A DNA stretch of 64,000 nucleotides from contig NZ_JAGMUJ010000030.1 of the NCBI RefSeq assembly GCF_019049255.1, positions 186,001 through 250,000 on the forward strand. Direction: 5' to 3'. The DNA comes from Streptomyces sp. AC558_RSS880 (lineage in GTDB: Bacteria > Actinomycetota > Actinomycetes > Streptomycetales > Streptomycetaceae). Position 1 is the stretch's first letter. The number at the start of each line of letters is the position of its first letter. This document shows positions 8,896 through 18,002 of this stretch, piece by piece. Made by a program: the position numbers and the translations under genes. The notes beneath the pieces were generated by a model. It saw only the letters and a program-made list of their open reading frames with translations, had not been told where the DNA came from and did not search any database.

Positions 8896-11166
8896 TTGAG
8901 TCGTGAAACTGACACTCCGTCCTCCGGGCCCAACGGGCGCGGCGGAGCCGCCTACCCGTCGGGCACGCCGCCCTACGGGATTCCGGCGATTCCGGACGAG
9001 GGTACGGGCGCGGGCCGTTCGGCCGCGCGGCCGGAGGAACGCAAGACCGAGACCACGCTGACGACGCGGATCCGCATCAACATCCCCGGATCGCGGCCCA
9101 TTCCGCCGGTCGTCGTGCGCAAGCCCGTCACGGACGCGGAGAGCAAGGGCACCGCCGATGCCGAGGCGTCGGAGCCGGCCCCGGCCCCGTCCGCCGACGC
9201 GGTCGAGCCTCCCGCTCAGCCCGACCGGCCGACGGCCGAGGAGAAGCCGGCCAGCGACTGGTTCGCGCCGCGCAAGTCGGGCGGGGGCAAGGGTGGCCCG
9301 GGTGGCGGATCCGCCAACGGCGCGGGCGCGCCGAGCGGTTCGGGCCCCGCCGCGGGCGGCGCCCCACAGGCTCCCTCCGCTCCCTCCGCCCCCGCCGGTG
9401 CGTCCGGTGGCGCGCGGCCGGGCGCCGGGCGTCCCGGTGGCGCCGGCGGATCCATGGGCGCGCCGGGCGGTTCCCGTCCCGGTGGCGCGCAGGGTTCCGG
9501 ACCCACCGGCGCGACCGGTGCGACCGGCGGGCCCGTGGCCCCCGGACACGGTGGCGGCACCGGCTCCTTCGACGTGACCGAAGCGCTGGCCGCCGGGCCG
9601 GCGGGTGCCGGTACGCGTCCGGGCGCGGGGCACGATGACGAGCCGCACCGCGACGACCTGCCGTTCTTCGCGGACGAGGCTCCGGGCGGCCGCGACAGGC
9701 GGCCGGGCCAGGCTTCCCAGCCCGGTCAGCGTGGTCCGCAGGGTCCCGTGGGCCCGACCACCGGACCGGCGACCGGTTCGAGCCCGGTCGCTCGCCAGGC
9801 GGGCAAGGGCCCCGGTGCTCCCGGTGGCCCGGGCCTCCCCGCCCTTCCGGTCCGCCCCGGTGCCCAGGCGGCGCAGGGCGCCCCCGCGCGCCCCGGTGCC
9901 CAGCGGACGGCCCAGGGCGCCCCCGCCGACTTCGCCGACCAGGGCAGCAGCCCCGGCGCTCCAGGCGTCCCCGGCGGCGGTCTGAGCGACGACACCGCGA
10001 TCCTCACCCCGCAGCGGCCCGCCCAGCCCGGCACCCCGGGCTACGGCCCCCGCCACGACAACGTCTCCGGGCACACCGTCACCAGCGGCATCCCGGTCGT
10101 CCCGCCGGGCGCGGACTTCAACGCTCCCGGCGCCCCGGCCGACGGCCCGCGGCCGCACACGCCCCCGAAGCTGCCCGACCCGGTCTCCCCGCCCCCGGCG
10201 AGCTCCTCGAAGCCGGCGAAGAAGAAGGGGCGCAACAAGCTCGTCCTGCTCTGCGGCTGCGTGGTCTTCCTCGCCGGCGTCGCCTACGGCGCCGGACTGC
10301 TGATGAACCGCTCCGACGTCCCGAAGGGCACCACCGTGCTCGGCGTCGACATCGGCGGCGGCACCCGCGACGAGGCCGTCAAGAAGCTCGACGCGGCGCT
10401 CGACGACCGGCTGAACCAGCCGCTGAAACTGTCGGTCGACGGCAAGAGCGTCGAGCTGGAGCCGGACAACGCGGGCCTGCAGTTCGACACCGACGCCACC
10501 GTCGACGCGGCCACCGGCAGCGACTACAACCCGGTCAACGTCATCGGCTCCCTCATCGGCAACCAGCGCGTCGTCGAGCCGGTCATGCCCGTCGACGAGG
10601 AGAAGCTGCACGCCGCCCTGGAGGACGCCGCCGGCGGCTCCGGCTCGGTGACCGAGGGCTCGATCACCTTCAAGTCCGGCAAGGCCGTCCCGGTCTACCC
10701 CGAGGGCGGCCAGGGCATCGACGTCGCCAAGGCGACCGACGTGGTGACGGAGGCGTACCGCACCCAGGTCGAGACCGGGAAGTCCGCCGCGGTGAACGTC
10801 CCGACGGCCGACCAGCAGCCGAAGGTCACCAAGGCCGAGGTCGACCGGATGATGAAGGAGTTCGCCGAGCCGGCGATGTCGGCCAACGTGACCGTGCAGA
10901 CCGACGCGGCGCACTCGGTGCCGATGAGCCCCGAGAACTCGCTGTGGAAGTTCCTCGGAGTGCAGGCCGTCAACGGCAAGCTGGTCGACAAGCCCGACCT
11001 GAAGGCCCTGGAGGAGCTCTACGGCCAGGCGTTCGACGGCGTCCTCATCACCCGGGGCAACGGCAAGAAGACGCCGGTCACCCCCCAGGACGTCTACGGC
11101 GCCCTCCGCCAGGCGCTGATCAGCAAGACCGACCGGGTCGCCGTCATCGAGACGAACCCCAGCTGA
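8896..11166 (+). CDS. Membrane-anchored protein with PG-binding-4/YoaR-like ectodomain
   Basis: 756 residues from a TTG start preceded by GGGAG. The first 445 residues are a low-complexity Pro/Gly/Ala-rich, probably cytoplasmic and disordered region. One membrane helix (about 448-470) follows a KKKGR basic stretch, giving an N-in, C-out topology. The extracytoplasmic part starts with VLGVDIGGGTRDEAVKKL, typical of the putative peptidoglycan-binding domain (PG_binding_4/YoaR-like) found in VanW-related proteins, and appears to contain two copies. A cell-wall binding role is inferred from the domain. It ends 20 bases before a strong convergent terminator. Confidence 0.85.
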   Translation: MSRETDTPSSGPNGRGGAAYPSGTPPYGIPAIPDEGTGAGRSAARPEERKTETTLTTRIRINIPGSRPIPPVVVRKPVTDAESKGTADAEASEPAPAPSADAVEPPAQPDRPTAEEKPASDWFAPRKSGGGKGGPGGGSANGAGAPSGSGPAAGGAPQAPSAPSAPAGASGGARPGAGRPGGAGGSMGAPGGSRPGGAQGSGPTGATGATGGPVAPGHGGGTGSFDVTEALAAGPAGAGTRPGAGHDDEPHRDDLPFFADEAPGGRDRRPGQASQPGQRGPQGPVGPTTGPATGSSPVARQAGKGPGAPGGPGLPALPVRPGAQAAQGAPARPGAQRTAQGAPADFADQGSSPGAPGVPGGGLSDDTAILTPQRPAQPGTPGYGPRHDNVSGHTVTSGIPVVPPGADFNAPGAPADGPRPHTPPKLPDPVSPPPASSSKPAKKKGRNKLVLLCGCVVFLAGVAYGAGLLMNRSDVPKGTTVLGVDIGGGTRDEAVKKLDAALDDRLNQPLKLSVDGKSVELEPDNAGLQFDTDATVDAATGSDYNPVNVIGSLIGNQRVVEPVMPVDEEKLHAALEDAAGGSGSVTEGSITFKSGKAVPVYPEGGQGIDVAKATDVVTEAYRTQVETGKSAAVNVPTADQQPKVTKAEVDRMMKEFAEPAMSANVTVQTDAAHSVPMSPENSLWKFLGVQAVNGKLVDKPDLKALEELYGQAFDGVLITRGNGKKTPVTPQDVYGALRQALISKTDRVAVIETNPS

Positions 11167-11186
11167 CACGGTCTCCGCACACACAG

Positions 11187-11220
11187 GAGCGGTGCCGCAC
11201 GGATCCGTGCGGCACCGCTC
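11187..11220. terminator. Bidirectional terminator, perfect 34-bp palindrome
   Basis: GAGCGGTGCCGCACGGATCC reads into its own complement, giving 17-bp arms with no mismatch. It is followed by TTCC on the plus strand. It lies between the convergent anchored-protein and MFS genes, so it can end both transcripts. Confidence 0.85.
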
Positions 11221-11253
11221 TTCCGTCCGGCGTGCTCCGGTGTGCTCCGTCGC

Positions 11254-12840
11254 TCAGTGGGCGGCGACGATCACCGGGGCCTCCGCGTTCTCGGCCGTCT
11301 CCCGCGAGCGGCGCTCGATGCCGGCCACCGCCGCCACGGCACCGATCAGGCACAGGACCCCGGTGACGACGACCGCGGAGTGCAGACCGTTGACGAACGC
11401 CTGGCCACTGCCCTCGACGACCGCGGCCTTGAGCTGCGCCGGCATGTCGGCGGAGACCGGGGCGATCCCCATCGTCACGGCGTCCTCGGCCTTCTCCAGA
11501 CCGTGCGCCACGGGGGTCGGGACGCCCGCCCCGGTGAGTTCGCCGAACAGCGAGGAACCGACCTTGCCGGCGATCACGGTGACCAGCACGGAGGTGCCCA
11601 GCGCGCCACCGATCTGCAGCATCGTGGACTGCAGGCCGGACGCCACGCCGCCGTCCTCGACCGGCGCGTTGCCGATGATCACGGCGGCGGTGGCGGGCAG
11701 CACGATGCCGACGCCGAGGCCCAGCGCGATGTAGGGCGGCCACATCGTGGCGTAGGACGAGTCGACGGTCCAGGTGAGCATGGAGAACATGGCGGCGGCC
11801 GAGAGGGCCAGGCCCAGCGGGATCGTGACGCGCGGTCCGAAGCGGGCCGTGAGCTGGGAGCCGGCCGGAGAGGCGACCAGCGAGGCGAGCGACATCGGCA
11901 GCGTGCTGATACCGGCCTCGACGGGCGTGTAGCCGCGCACGTTCTGCAGGTACAGCATGATGAAGAAGATGCCGCCGAGCATGACGAAGAAGTTCAGCGC
12001 GGTCATGACGACACCGGTGCTCAGCGACCGGTCGCGGAACAGGCGCATCGGCAGCAGCGGGTGCCGCTGCCGGGTCTCGTACCGGCAGAAGACGGCCAGG
12101 AGCACCAGGCCGAGGGCGATGGAGCCGAGGGTTCCGGCGGAGGTCCAGCCCCAGGTCTCGCCCTTGACGATGCCGAAGACGAGCACGAGCAGACCCGCGG
12201 CGAGCAGGACGACGCCGGCGATGTCGAAGCGCTGCTCCCCGGCGGAGTTCCTGGACTCGGCGAGGACCGTCGCGCTGAACACCAGGGCGACGACACCGAT
12301 CGGCGCGTTGATGTAGAAGACCCACGTCCAGTCGACGTGCTCGACGAGCAGGCCGCCGATGATCGGGCCCAGCGAGGTCGAGACGGCCGAGACCATGCCC
12401 CAGATGCCGACCGCGAGCCCGAACTTCCTCGGGGGGAACACGGCGCGCAGGATGCCCAGGGTGTTGGGCATGAGGATGCCGCCGCACAGGCCCTGCAGGG
12501 CACGGAAGAGGATGACGCCCTCGATGCTGCCGGCCAGGCCGATGGCGACCGAGGTGACGACGAATCCGCCGACGCCGACGAGGTAGTACAGGCGTCGGCC
12601 GAACCGGTCGCCGAGTTTGCCGCCGAGGATCATCGAGGCGGCGAGCGCGAGCAGGTAGGAGTTGGTGACCCACTGCAGTTCAGCGGTGCTGGCGTCGAGG
12701 TCCTTGCCGATCGCCGGGTTGGCGATGGCGACGACGGAGCCGTCGAGCTGCACCATGAGCAGGCCGAACGACACGGCGATCAGCGCGAGCCAGGGGTTGC
12801 CCCGGCGCGCGGCGGAGCGATCCACGGAAGTGGACGACAT
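11254..12840 (-). CDS. MFS drug exporter, DHA2 (EmrB/QacA) family
   Basis: 528-residue, 14-helix proton-coupled multidrug efflux permease of the inner membrane. DHA2 hallmarks are the helix-1 motif LDGSVVAIANPAI (residues 32-44) and motif A GGKLGDRFGRR (73-83) between helices 2 and 3. Length fits the 14-TM family. It lies 160 bases downstream of a MarR-type gene on the same strand, which suggests drug-inducible control by that repressor. ATG start after an AGAAAGAAACGGCTTCC-type leader. Substrate unknown. Confidence 0.93.
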   Translation of the reverse strand: MSSTSVDRSAARRGNPWLALIAVSFGLLMVQLDGSVVAIANPAIGKDLDASTAELQWVTNSYLLALAASMILGGKLGDRFGRRLYYLVGVGGFVVTSVAIGLAGSIEGVILFRALQGLCGGILMPNTLGILRAVFPPRKFGLAVGIWGMVSAVSTSLGPIIGGLLVEHVDWTWVFYINAPIGVVALVFSATVLAESRNSAGEQRFDIAGVVLLAAGLLVLVFGIVKGETWGWTSAGTLGSIALGLVLLAVFCRYETRQRHPLLPMRLFRDRSLSTGVVMTALNFFVMLGGIFFIMLYLQNVRGYTPVEAGISTLPMSLASLVASPAGSQLTARFGPRVTIPLGLALSAAAMFSMLTWTVDSSYATMWPPYIALGLGVGIVLPATAAVIIGNAPVEDGGVASGLQSTMLQIGGALGTSVLVTVIAGKVGSSLFGELTGAGVPTPVAHGLEKAEDAVTMGIAPVSADMPAQLKAAVVEGSGQAFVNGLHSAVVVTGVLCLIGAVAAVAGIERRSRETAENAEAPVIVAAH

Positions 12841-13000
12841 GGAGGAAGCCGTTTCTTTCTCAAAGGGGGACGAACGGAGTACGGGGGAGGGGCGCGGTTT
12901 TCGGGCGCGCCGAGTCGGCCACCCCGGCTGGAGAGCGGGTGGCTGGTACAGGAGCGCGGGGGATCGCCGACAGGGCGGAGAGGCAGCCCGGGCGGGTCCG

Positions 13001-13486
13001 TCAGCGGGTCGCGGCGTGAAGGTGGTGCGTCAGTGCTTTCAGCGCACCGAGCGCCGAACCGAGGGCGTCCATCTCCCCGTCGGTGACGGACCGCAGGGCC
13101 TGGCCGAGGAGGCGCTCCTCGAGAGCGCGCACCTCGGCGATCCGCCGACGCGAGGTCGCGGTGAGGTGGAGGTGGGCGATCCGCTTGTCGGCGCCGTCCT
13201 GGCGGCGCTCCAGTTCGCCCCGCTCCGTGAGCTGGGAGACGAGCGCGCTGACGTTGTTGGGCTTCATCAGCAGCGCCGTGGCCGCCTCGCCCACCGTGGC
13301 GCCTTCGTGCCGCGCGACGTACCGCAGCAGCGCCAGCTGTCCCTCGGGCGGCTTCGGGTGGGGGTACTCGCTCCCGACCCGCCGCTCCAGTGCCCGGTGC
13401 AGCGCGGGCAGACACGCCGTGAGCTCGGAAGCCACGTGCGCGATGCGCTGCTCGGAGGCACTGTTCTCGGACATATACGCAACCAT
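13001..13486 (-). CDS. MarR-family transcriptional repressor
   Basis: 161-residue winged-helix dimer of the MarR type. The recognition region contains GEAATALLMKPNNVSALVSQLTERG, followed by the wing RRQDGADKRIAHLHLT with the conserved Asp-Arg pair. It probably represses itself and the downstream DHA2 exporter and is released by a ligand. The ATG at 13486 is used because GGCGGGA lies 5 bases upstream; an internal ATG at 13474 is the alternative. The start codon and ribosome site lie inside a strict palindrome (13484-13507), consistent with autoregulation. Confidence 0.9.
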   Translation of the reverse strand: MVAYMSENSASEQRIAHVASELTACLPALHRALERRVGSEYPHPKPPEGQLALLRYVARHEGATVGEAATALLMKPNNVSALVSQLTERGELERRQDGADKRIAHLHLTATSRRRIAEVRALEERLLGQALRSVTDGEMDALGSALGALKALTHHLHAATR

Positions 13487-13507
13487 AGGTATCCCGCCAT
13501 ACCTATG
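13484..13507. promoter_or_regulatory. MarR-type operator (24-bp inverted repeat)
   Basis: CATAGGTAT (13484-13492) and ATACCTATG (13499-13507) are perfect inverted copies separated by six bases. Arm length and spacing are those of MarR-dimer operators, and the site covers the ribosome-binding site and ATG of the marR gene. It is AT-rich in a GC-rich background. Confidence 0.85.
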
Positions 13508-13545
13508 TCAAAGAAAAGCCCCGCGTGCCCCCGTTCCCGCGGGCA

Positions 13546-13658
13546 GTCGTGCCGCTGGGGCGGCACGGGTGGGCGCGACGGCACCCTGCAAGCGCCGGGC
13601 TGCGCAACACCCCCGGCCCACGGCCCACACCGACGGGCGTCAGTTCAACCGACGGACG
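13546..13658. repeat. Dispersed intergenic repeat, copy A
   Basis: Contains CGCGGGCAGTCGTGCC near 13548 and a GCAAGCGCCGGGCTGCGC block with the tail CAACACCCCCGGCCCAC. Related blocks recur at 17349-17450 and 54236-54534. The right end merges into a 19-bp direct repeat (CGACGGGCGTCAGTTCAAC at 13631-13649 and a near copy at 13650-13668), whose second copy contains the stop codon of the next minus-strand gene. Confidence 0.65.
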
Positions 13659-14552
13659 TCAGTTCAGCAGCGCCCGCGCCGCCCGGGCCTCCCTCCGCAC
13701 CTGCTCCCCGGCCGCCTCGTCCACCGCGGCGACCACCTCCGCATACGCCTCCAGCTCCCCGGCCCCCGCCAGGAACTCCCCCCGCTGCACCAGCAACCGC
13801 GCCCGCTCGTACCGCAGCCGCGCCGCGTGCGACGGAAGCAGCAGCGACAGCTCCACCGCCCACAGCCCCACACCCGAGTGCTCGGGCCGCGCCGCCGCCC
13901 ACGCCCGCACGTTGTTCAGAACGCGCAGGACGACGTCCAACACCCCGGCGGGCGTCAGCATCGACGCGTCCAGCGCCGCCCCCGTCGCCCCCGCCACCAG
14001 CAGCTCCGCGTCGGCACCGGTCAGCACCCGCCCCCCGTCGAACGGATCGGCCAGCACCTGCCCCGAGCCCGACCCCGCGCCCGCCCCCGGCTCCCCGAAT
14101 CCGACGACGAAGTGCCCCGGCAGGGCGACCCCGTACACCGGCGCCCCCGCCCGCCGGGCCACCTCCATCCACACCACCGACAGCAGGATCGGCAGCCCGC
14201 GCCGCCGCCGCAGCACCTCGTGCAGCAGCGACGACTCCAGCCGCTGGTAGTCGTCCGGAACGCCGTGGAAGCCGTACCGCACGCCCAGCAGCTCCCGCAG
14301 CGCCAGCGCCCACGCGCGCGGCGAACCGGGCCGGTAGGGCAGCTCACCGGCCAGCCGGTCCAGCTCCACCTCCACGGCGTCCATGCCCGCCTCGTCCAGC
14401 GCGCCGTCCGCCTCCGCGCCGATCAGCAGGCAGAGCGTGGACAGGTCCGGCCGCTCGCAGCGGGCCTCCTCGGCGAACCGCCGGCGCAGTTCCGCGGAGC
14501 GCTCGGGCGACGGGGGATGCGGAGGGCGCATACCCGGTTCGTGCCCGCTCAC
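13659..14552 (-). CDS. SirB1-like transglutaminase-fold protein
   Basis: 297-residue cytoplasmic protein of the SirB1/Transglut_core2 family. Typical family segments are SLLHEVLRRRRGLPILLSVVWMEVARRAG and GVALPGHFVVGF. A helical C-terminal part resembles the TPR-like tail of the family. The exact biochemical role of the family is not settled, and no catalytic cysteine is obvious here. It overlaps the upstream GNAT gene by four bases and is therefore probably co-translated with it. Confidence 0.85.
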   Translation of the reverse strand: MSGHEPGMRPPHPPSPERSAELRRRFAEEARCERPDLSTLCLLIGAEADGALDEAGMDAVEVELDRLAGELPYRPGSPRAWALALRELLGVRYGFHGVPDDYQRLESSLLHEVLRRRRGLPILLSVVWMEVARRAGAPVYGVALPGHFVVGFGEPGAGAGSGSGQVLADPFDGGRVLTGADAELLVAGATGAALDASMLTPAGVLDVVLRVLNNVRAWAAARPEHSGVGLWAVELSLLLPSHAARLRYERARLLVQRGEFLAGAGELEAYAEVVAAVDEAAGEQVRREARAARALLN

Positions 14553-15661
14553 GGTGCTTCGTCACCCGCCGGAGCCGACGATTCCGGCGCGCGGTAGTGG
14601 TGGTACGCGTGGTGCGCGGCGAAGCCCATACCGGCGTACAGCGCCCGTGCCCCCGCGTTGTCGTCCTCGACCTGGAGCCAGGCGGCCGAGGCGCCCTCGT
14701 CCAGCGCCCGCCGGGCCAGCGCGGCCATCACGGCGGTCGCCAGCCCCTGCCGCCGCCGCGCCGGATCCACCTCGACCGCCGCGAAGCCGGCCCACCGCCC
14801 GTCCACGACACACCGCCCGATGGCGGCCGGCGCGTCCGTGCCGGAGCCCGGCACCGTGGCGAACCACACCGACGCCCCGCTCCCCAGCACCCGCAGAGCG
14901 ACCTCGCTCACCCCCTTGCGCTGATACCGCGCCAGCCACGCCTCGTCGGCCTCCCGCGACAGCACGACCCCGGACGGCTCCCCGCCCAGGTCGGCGACCG
15001 GCGCCAACGGACCCACCCACAGCTCGGCGGTCACCTCCCGGACCCAGCCCCGCCGCTCCAGCTCCGCGCAGAGCAGCTCCTGCGTCCCCTCGGCACCGGT
15101 CGCGGTCTGCACGTACGCGGGCAGCCCGCGCACCGCGTACCAGCGGCGTACGGCCGTCAGCGCCTCGTCGAGCGGCACGCCCGGGTCACCGAGCGGCAGC
15201 ACGGAGTTGGCCCGCCGCGTGAATCCCACCCGTCGCCCGGCCACCGCCCCCCATGGACGCTCCCTCGGAGCCGAATGCCCGGGGGGACCCCCATCGCGCG
15301 GCACCTCCCCGACTGCCGCCCGCAGCTCCCACTCGCCGAGCCGCTCGCTCTCCACGGGCCGCCACGCCCGCGCGGAGACCCGCGCCAGCTCCTCGTACGA
15401 GGCCGCGGGACCGCGCCGACGCGCCGGGGCGGAGGGCACGACCTTGCCCGCGACCAGCGCGGACTCCGCGATGCGGACACTTTCCCCGCTCTTCCTTGTG
15501 ATCCGCAGCACACCGTTGTCCCATGATGTGAGAACACCGACCGTGTCGGTGAACTTCTCACCTGGGGGACCATGTTCGATCAAGCTCCGTACGGAGACCC
15601 GTTTCCCCACGTCAGCAGTGGTGATACGGACCTCGAGGCGCCCGGCGGCAGAGATTTCCAC
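14549..15661 (-). CDS. GNAT-family N-acetyltransferase with N-terminal beta-barrel extension
   Basis: 370 residues. The first 70 residues look like a small SH3-like beta domain (RITTADVGKRVSVR to DNGVLRITRK). The C-terminal 130 residues hold the acetyl-CoA fold: a beta-4 strand (GRWAGFAAVEVDP), the pyrophosphate loop RRRQGLATAVM and the terminal DDNAGARALYAGMGF motif. It should acetylate a small molecule or protein amine; substrate unknown. GTG start with AGGAGG 12 bases upstream. The gene diverges from fdxA across 140 bases. Confidence 0.88.
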   Translation of the reverse strand: MEISAAGRLEVRITTADVGKRVSVRSLIEHGPPGEKFTDTVGVLTSWDNGVLRITRKSGESVRIAESALVAGKVVPSAPARRRGPAASYEELARVSARAWRPVESERLGEWELRAAVGEVPRDGGPPGHSAPRERPWGAVAGRRVGFTRRANSVLPLGDPGVPLDEALTAVRRWYAVRGLPAYVQTATGAEGTQELLCAELERRGWVREVTAELWVGPLAPVADLGGEPSGVVLSREADEAWLARYQRKGVSEVALRVLGSGASVWFATVPGSGTDAPAAIGRCVVDGRWAGFAAVEVDPARRRQGLATAVMAALARRALDEGASAAWLQVEDDNAGARALYAGMGFAAHHAYHHYRAPESSAPAGDEAP

Positions 15662-15801
15662 AGGTCAGTTCACCCCTCCTGTTCGGATCATGCCCAAGAA
15701 CGGAGATACTAGGGGCGGGCATCGACGACGCCGCGCTCCCGCGCGCCAGGCGGCGGAGCCTGAGGAGGCCCGCCAGCGCCCTATCGAGGAGGAACGACAG
15801 C

Positions 15802-16119
15802 GTGACCTACGTCATCGCGCAGCCTTGTGTCGACGTGAAGGACAAGGCGTGCATCGAGGAGTGCCCGGTCGACTGCATCTACGAGGGCCAGCGGTCCTTG
15901 TACATCCACCCGGACGAATGCGTCGACTGTGGTGCCTGTGAGCCGGTCTGCCCGGTCGAGGCGATCTTCTACGAGGACGACACTCCGGAGGAGTGGAAGG
16001 ACTACTACAAGGCGAACGTCGAGTTCTTCGACGAGCTCGGCTCGCCCGGCGGCGCCAGCAAGCTCGGCCTGATCGAGCGGGACCACCCGTTCATCGCCGC
16101 GCTGCCGCCGCAGGCGTAG
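15802..16119 (+). CDS. fdxA: Seven-iron ferredoxin
   Basis: 105-residue electron carrier with one [3Fe-4S] and one [4Fe-4S] cluster. Cysteines are at 9, 17, 21, 25, 40, 43, 46 and 50, the pattern of bacterial 7Fe/8Fe ferredoxins of actinobacteria. GTG start after GAGGAGGAACGACA. It is followed by a strong terminator, so it is probably monocistronic although dapC lies just downstream. This fdx-dapC order is also found in mycobacteria. Confidence 0.96.
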   Translation: MTYVIAQPCVDVKDKACIEECPVDCIYEGQRSLYIHPDECVDCGACEPVCPVEAIFYEDDTPEEWKDYYKANVEFFDELGSPGGASKLGLIERDHPFIAALPPQA

Positions 16120-16153
16120 CCGTCCCGCGAGAAGCGGCCCCGCAACGACGTGC

Positions 16154-16206
16154 CGCCTCGGTCCCGTACGGCCCGATCCTCCCGATCGCCGTACGGGACC
16201 GAGGCG
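16154..16206. terminator. Terminator of fdxA (19-bp arms)
   Basis: CGCCTCGGTCCCGTACGGC (16154-16172) pairs perfectly with 16188-16206 around a 15-base loop. Only 30 bases separate it from the dapC start, so dapC translation begins just past the hairpin. Confidence 0.88.
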
Positions 16207-16236
16207 TTTGCCGGACCAGAAAGTGAGCCCGTACCC

Positions 16237-17334
16237 GTGTCCGCAGTCTCCGACCGGCTGCCCACCTTCCCCTGGGACAAGCTGGAGCCCTACAAGAAGA
16301 CGGCCGCCGCGCACCCCGACGGCATCGTCGACCTCTCGGTCGGCACCCCCGTCGACCCGGTGCCCGAGCCGATCCAGAAGGCCCTGATCGCCGCGGCGGA
16401 CTCCCCGGGCTATCCCACGGTCTGGGGCACCCCGGAGCTGCGCGACGCGCTCACCCGCTGGGTGGAGCGCCGACTGGGCGCCCGCGGGGTCACCCACCAC
16501 CACGTCCTGCCGGTCGTCGGCTCCAAGGAACTGGTCGCCTGGCTCCCCACCCAGCTCGGACTCGGCCCCGGCGACAAGGTCGCCTTCCCGCGCCTGGCCT
16601 ACCCGACGTACGAGGTCGGCGCCCGCCTCGCCCGCGCCGGGTACGAGGTCTACGACGATCCGACCGAGCTGGACCCGGCGGGCCTGAAGCTGCTCTGGCT
16701 GAACTCCCCGTCCAACCCGACGGGCCGGGTGCTGTCCAAGGAGGAGCTGACCCGGATCGTCGCCTGGGCCCGCGAGCACGGCGTCCTCGTCCTCTCCGAC
16801 GAGTGCTACATCGAGCTGGGCTGGGAGGCCGACCCGGTCTCGGTGCTGCACCCCGACGTCAACGGCGGGTCGTACGACGGCATCGTCTCGGTCCACTCCC
16901 TCTCCAAGCGGTCCAACCTCGCCGGTTACCGCGCCGCGTTCCTGGCCGGTGACCCGGCGGTCCTCGGTCCGCTGCTGCAGATCCGCAAGCACGGCGGGAT
17001 GATGACCTCCGCGCCGACCCAGGCGGCCGTGGTGGCGGCCCTGGGCGACGACGAGCACGTCCGCGTCCAGCGGGAGCGCTACGCGGCCCGCCGCACCGCC
17101 CTGCGCGAGGCCCTCCTCGCCCACGGCTTCCGCATCGAGCACAGCGAGGCCAGCCTCTACCTGTGGGCCACCCGGGACGAGTCCTGCTGGACCACGGTCG
17201 CCCACCTCGCCGACCGGGGCATCCTGGTCGCCCCCGGCGACTTCTACGGCCCGGCGGGCGAGAACTTCGTCCGCGTGGCCCTGACCGCGACGGACGAACG
17301 CGTCCGCGCGGCAGTGACCCGACTGGCCGTCTGA
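16237..17334 (+). CDS. dapC: Succinyldiaminopimelate transaminase DapC
   Basis: 365-residue PLP enzyme of fold type I (aminotransferase class I/II). It transfers an amino group from glutamate to N-succinyl-2-amino-6-ketopimelate in lysine and cell-wall diaminopimelate synthesis. The PLP lysine is Lys224 in SLSKRSN and the cofactor phosphate-binding region includes NSPSNPTG. The GTG at 16237 gives the conserved N-terminus (DRLPTFPWDKL); an upstream frame from 16150 runs through the fdxA terminator and is rejected. dapE lies 1.7 kb downstream. Confidence 0.94.
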   Translation: MSAVSDRLPTFPWDKLEPYKKTAAAHPDGIVDLSVGTPVDPVPEPIQKALIAAADSPGYPTVWGTPELRDALTRWVERRLGARGVTHHHVLPVVGSKELVAWLPTQLGLGPGDKVAFPRLAYPTYEVGARLARAGYEVYDDPTELDPAGLKLLWLNSPSNPTGRVLSKEELTRIVAWAREHGVLVLSDECYIELGWEADPVSVLHPDVNGGSYDGIVSVHSLSKRSNLAGYRAAFLAGDPAVLGPLLQIRKHGGMMTSAPTQAAVVAALGDDEHVRVQRERYAARRTALREALLAHGFRIEHSEASLYLWATRDESCWTTVAHLADRGILVAPGDFYGPAGENFVRVALTATDERVRAAVTRLAV

Positions 17335-17348
17335 ACCCCGGCCCGGCC

Positions 17349-17450
17349 GTGGGCAGTCGTTCCGCGGGGCGGTGGGGGCACCTCCCATGCCCTTCGGGCA
17401 AGGGGGGAGGGTGGGCACAGCCACCAACGCCGGGCACCCGGCCGGCACAC
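17349..17450. repeat. Dispersed intergenic repeat, copy B
   Basis: Begins with GTGGGCAGTCGTTCCGCGGGG, contains a foldable GGGGGCACCTCCC ... GGGGGGAGG segment and ends in an AACGCCGGGCACCCG block. The opening word GGGCAGTCGT is shared with copies at about 13548 and 54244. No coding potential is evident. Confidence 0.6.
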
Positions 17451-17479
17451 GGTCACTGCGCCCACGCAGGCACGCAAAA

Positions 17480-17514
17480 CGACGGGGCCTGGGAACACGC
17501 CCCAGACCCCGTCG
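17480..17514. terminator. Convergent terminator between dapC and a small secreted protein gene
   Basis: CGACGGGGCCTGGG (17480-17493) pairs with 17501-17514 with one mismatch and a 7-base loop. It lies downstream of both convergent genes. Confidence 0.75.
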
Positions 17515-17544
17515 CCGTGACAAAAGCCGGCCGCAGGCCAACCC

Positions 17545-17847
17545 TCAGCCGACCGGCAGCTCCTTCACGGGCGCGTCCTTGGTGAGGGACCCGGCAGTCT
17601 TCTTCACGGTCTTACCGGTGGCCGGCGCCACCTTGTCGGCGTCACCCGCGGTCTTCGTGACGTCCTTCGTCACGTCGTCCACGGCGCCGCCGGCGGCCCC
17701 GTCGACAGCGGTCAGCGCGCCGAGGTTCTGGGCGGCCGGCAGCTCCGGAGCCGCACTGGCGGAACCGGCCGCACCGACCCCGGCAGCCGCTCCCGCAGCG
17801 ACGAGCAGCGCGGCACGGGCGATCCGACGGGTCAGGGGGAGGGACAT
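17545..17847 (-). CDS. Small secreted protein
   Basis: 100 residues from the ATG at 17847, which has GAAGGAG 5 bases upstream. An N-terminal signal peptide (Arg-rich start, Ala/Val core, SASA cleavage site near residue 32) leaves a mature part of about 68 residues rich in Lys, Asp, Thr and Val (DDVTKDVTKTAGD, KTVKKTAGSLTKD). There are no cysteines or enzymatic motifs. Short exported proteins of this kind are common in Streptomyces; function unknown. Confidence 0.8.
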   Translation of the reverse strand: MSLPLTRRIARAALLVAAGAAAGVGAAGSASAAPELPAAQNLGALTAVDGAAGGAVDDVTKDVTKTAGDADKVAPATGKTVKKTAGSLTKDAPVKELPVG

Positions 17848-18002
17848 GGTGCTCCTTCGACGGGAGAGAACGATGACGCCGTGACTACCGCTCGACCGCC
17901 GGGAAGGTTGCGGCGGGGCAACGCAAAGAGTTGGCAATGCGTCGCATTATCGGCCGCACATGACGCCTGCGGGTGACCCCTCCGCACGCCTGCGCGGTCG
18001 CG

